Assembly (NCBI RefSeq): GCF_001562255.1
Contig: NZ_CP014301.1
Coordinates: 3,100,001-3,164,000 of the forward strand
Length of the DNA stretch: 64,000 nt
Origin: Bosea sp. PAMC 26642
Lineage (GTDB): Bacteria > Pseudomonadota > Alphaproteobacteria > Rhizobiales > Beijerinckiaceae
Direction: 5' to 3'
The notes beneath the pieces are model-generated. The model saw nothing but the letters and a program-made list of their open reading frames with translations, did not search any database and was not told where the DNA came from. Positions 62,189 to 64,000 of the stretch are shown piece by piece (within the stretch, counting starts at the first letter, position 1; every line of letters begins with the position of its first letter). The position numbers were made by a program, and so were the translations under genes.

Positions 62189-63715
62189 ATGGAGCCGTTT
62201 CTTCAGTATCTGACGCTGCCCTTCCTCTGGCAGGGCGCGCTCGTCGCGATCCAGCTGATGGTCGGCGCGCTGACGGGCGGGCTGCTCATCGGCTTCTTTC
62301 TGTCGCTGGCCAGCCTCTCGCCGCACTGGTTCATCCGCCTCCCGGTCCAGACCTATATCTACATCCTGCGCGGCACGCCGGTGCTCCTGCAGCTCATCCT
62401 GCTCTATAACGTGTTGCCGCAATTCGGCCTGCGGCTGTCGCCCTTCGCCAGCGCGCTGCTGGCGCTGATGATCAACGAGACGGCCTATTGCGCCGAGATC
62501 ATGCGCGGCGGCATCACGTCGGTGGATCGCAACCAGCGTTTCGCAGCGCAGGCCTTCGGCTTCTCGCGGCGTGACGAGATGCTCCACGTCGTCATCCCGC
62601 AGGCTTTGCGTGCCATCCTGCCGACGCTGGGCAACGAGGCGGTGGGCCTGCTGAAATCGACCGCGCTCGCCTCGGTGGTCGGCGTCAATGAGTTGACGAT
62701 GCGCAGCCAGACCATCGTCTCGCAGAACTTCCTGTTCATCCCGGTGCTCGCTGCCTCGGGCGGCATCTATATCCTGATGTCGGCGGGGCTGGCGTGCGTG
62801 CAGTGGTGGCTGGAGAGCCGGTTCGGGCTGGAATTCCGCGCCCGGCGGGCCAAGCGCCGCATGCTGCGCGAGCCGAAGCCGCGCCCCTTCGACCTGTTCG
62901 CCTCCCTGCGGGTCGGCAAGAGCGAAAGCGCGCTGCCGGTGCTGGATGTCGCGGGCCTCGAAGTGGCCTATGGCGCCAAGCCGGTGCTCAAGGACCTGTC
63001 GCTCACCGTGCCGCGCGGCCAGGTCGTCGCCCTGCTCGGCCGGTCCGGTTCCGGCAAGAGCACCTTGCTGAAGTCGATCGTCGCGCTCAGCCCCGTCAAA
63101 AATGGGTCGATCACCGTCAGCGGCCACAGGATCGGCACCGATCCCAGGGGGCATGCCCTCTCCGCCCGTGCCCTGCCGGCCAACAGGGCTGCATCCCGCG
63201 TCGGCATCGTGTTCCAGCATTTCGCGCTGTTCGACCATATGTCGGCGCTGGAGAATGTGATGAGCATCCCGACCATCGTGCAGGGCGAAAGCCGTGCGCT
63301 TGCCCGCGACAAGGCCTACGCCGCCCTGCAGACGGTCGGCCTCGGCGGATTTGCCGATCGCCTGCCCCATGAATTGTCCGGCGGCCAGCAGCAACGCGTG
63401 GCGATCGCGCGCGCTTTGGCAGGCCAGCCGCACCTCCTGCTCTTCGACGAGCCGACCTCCGCGCTGGATCCCGAGCTGGTGCGCGAAGTGAACGCCACCA
63501 TCCGCCAACTGGCCCGCAGCGGCATGACGATGGTCATCAGCACCCATGACATCGACTTCGCCGCGAAGGTGGCGGACCATATTGTCTTCCTGCAGGATGG
63601 CGCCCTGATCGAGCAGGGGCCGCCCTCGATCATCGTCGATCCGCAGACGCCTGCCTTCCAGGCCTATCTGCGCCAGGAACGCCAGCAGGACGAGTTCGAG
63701 CTGCCGGAGGCGTGA
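62189..63715 (+). CDS. Fused ABC permease-ATPase for amino-acid-type substrates
   Basis: A 508-residue single chain. The N-terminal HisM-type permease (about 1-215) has FIRLPVQTYIYILRGTPVLL, EIMRGGITSVDRNQRFAAQA and GFSRRDEM. The C-terminal ATP-binding cassette (about 250-500) has Walker A GRSGSGKST at 284-292, LSGGQQQR at 396-403 and LLLFDEPTSALDPE. Normally two genes, they are joined here by a short basic linker (RARRAKRRMLREPKPRPF). A homodimer would give the full transporter with the upstream binding protein. The start at 62189 avoids an N-terminal shadow of the preceding gene. Confidence 0.9.
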   Translation: MEPFLQYLTLPFLWQGALVAIQLMVGALTGGLLIGFFLSLASLSPHWFIRLPVQTYIYILRGTPVLLQLILLYNVLPQFGLRLSPFASALLALMINETAYCAEIMRGGITSVDRNQRFAAQAFGFSRRDEMLHVVIPQALRAILPTLGNEAVGLLKSTALASVVGVNELTMRSQTIVSQNFLFIPVLAASGGIYILMSAGLACVQWWLESRFGLEFRARRAKRRMLREPKPRPFDLFASLRVGKSESALPVLDVAGLEVAYGAKPVLKDLSLTVPRGQVVALLGRSGSGKSTLLKSIVALSPVKNGSITVSGHRIGTDPRGHALSARALPANRAASRVGIVFQHFALFDHMSALENVMSIPTIVQGESRALARDKAYAALQTVGLGGFADRLPHELSGGQQQRVAIARALAGQPHLLLFDEPTSALDPELVREVNATIRQLARSGMTMVISTHDIDFAAKVADHIVFLQDGALIEQGPPSIIVDPQTPAFQAYLRQERQQDEFELPEA

Positions 63716-63717
63716 CG

Positions 63718-64000
63718 ATGCCCTTGCCGTTTGCCGACGAGACGAGGGCCGCATTGGGCGAGGCCGTCTACGCCTATCTGGTCGGCCGCGCCCGCGATGC
63801 GCAGCCCGGCGAGGAGGATGCCAACGAACGGGCGTTTCGCCGCTACCGGCTGCTGCCGCGGGTGATGACCGGGTCCGGCGCGCCCGACCTCTCCGTCGTC
63901 CTCTTCGGAAAAGCCTATGGCGCGCCCATCGTCGCGGGGGCCTATGCCGGAGACACGGTGTTCAGCGAAGGCGGCATCGCGGCCCTGGCGCCGGTGCTGA
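63718..64000 (+). CDS. FMN-dependent alpha-hydroxy-acid dehydrogenase, N-terminal part
   Basis: The first 94 residues of a gene that runs off the right edge. NERAFRRYRLLPRVMTGSG followed by PDLSVVLFGKAYGAPIVAGA is the N-terminal pattern of the lactate/glycolate/mandelate oxidase family. ATG 63718 begins 2 bases after the transporter stop, so it belongs to the same operon. The catalytic residues lie beyond the window. Confidence 0.7.
   Translation, partial: MPLPFADETRAALGEAVYAYLVGRARDAQPGEEDANERAFRRYRLLPRVMTGSGAPDLSVVLFGKAYGAPIVAGAYAGDTVFSEGGIAALAPVL

Overview
The window is GC-rich (roughly 63-65% by eye) alphaproteobacterial chromosome. Several features point to Hyphomicrobiales: a fused TrpE-TrpG enzyme behind a Trp-codon attenuator, a GlpPQUV-type glycerol ABC transporter, ChvE-GguAB, an AapJQM-type transporter and several TRAP/ABC uptake loci. 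A Bosea-like organism is my impression only and was not tested. No rRNA, tRNA or CRISPR array was seen.

Layout. 0-3 kb: the end of a glycerol ABC operon (glpP end, glpQ, glpU, glpV). 3.4-6.2 kb: a membrane cytochrome b fused to an ethylbenzene-dehydrogenase-type heme domain, with a [2Fe-2S]/FAD reductase. 6.2-9.9 kb: a PstS-like periplasmic binding protein divergent from a GGDEF-EAL protein, with a perfect 15-bp inverted repeat between them. 10.3-22.4 kb: a long sugar operon holding a YtfQRT-YjfF furanose-type transporter, a FadR-type regulator, enzymes of non-phosphorylative L-arabinose oxidation (keto-deoxy-arabinonate dehydratase, arabinose 1-dehydrogenase, lactonase), then ChvE-GguA-GguB. 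Hairpins sit between each binding-protein gene and its ATPase gene, and a FadR-consensus operator lies in front of the operon.

23.1 kb carries a 3-methyladenine DNA glycosylase. 23.7-29.2 kb is a small integrated element: P4-type integrase, an AT-rich unknown gene, an AlpA-like excisionase, an HUH-type Rep-like protein, 9-bp tandem repeats and a DUF927-type ATPase. 29.4-31.8 kb is trpL, an attenuator and trpE(G). 31.9-36.4 kb holds a divergent TrpE paralogue and an AroE paralogue in one operon, a LysR regulator and an FAD oxidoreductase. 36.7-40.1 kb is an Aap-type amino-acid transporter without an ATPase gene.

40.3-46.2 kb is a LysR-controlled set of small redox genes mixed with two frameshifted genes (a Tat-exported metallo-beta-lactamase-fold protein and a RibD/DHFR-type reductase). 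46.2-51.8 kb: LysR, a SAF-domain NAD(P) oxidoreductase and a complete TRAP transporter. 52-54.9 kb: a BLUF photoreceptor, a small unknown protein and a soluble two-PAS chemoreceptor ending in a CheR-tether-like pentapeptide. 55.3 kb: an AraC regulator behind a 28-bp palindrome. 56.7-64 kb: a GntR-controlled catabolic island with a leaderless SBP-like protein, a hydantoinase/allantoinase-type amidohydrolase, an enolase-superfamily dehydratase, an amino-acid-type SBP, a fused permease-ATPase and the start of an FMN alpha-hydroxy-acid dehydrogenase. A shared ATACAAT..TACAAT motif lies at both of its promoter regions.

Most of the window is accessory scavenging metabolism under local regulators. 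The most unusual parts are the TrpE/AroE paralogue cluster, the HUH/DUF927 element with its 9-bp repeats, the leaderless SBP-amidohydrolase locus and the cytochrome b-EB_dh fusion. All functions are inferred from reading the sequence; no database search was run.
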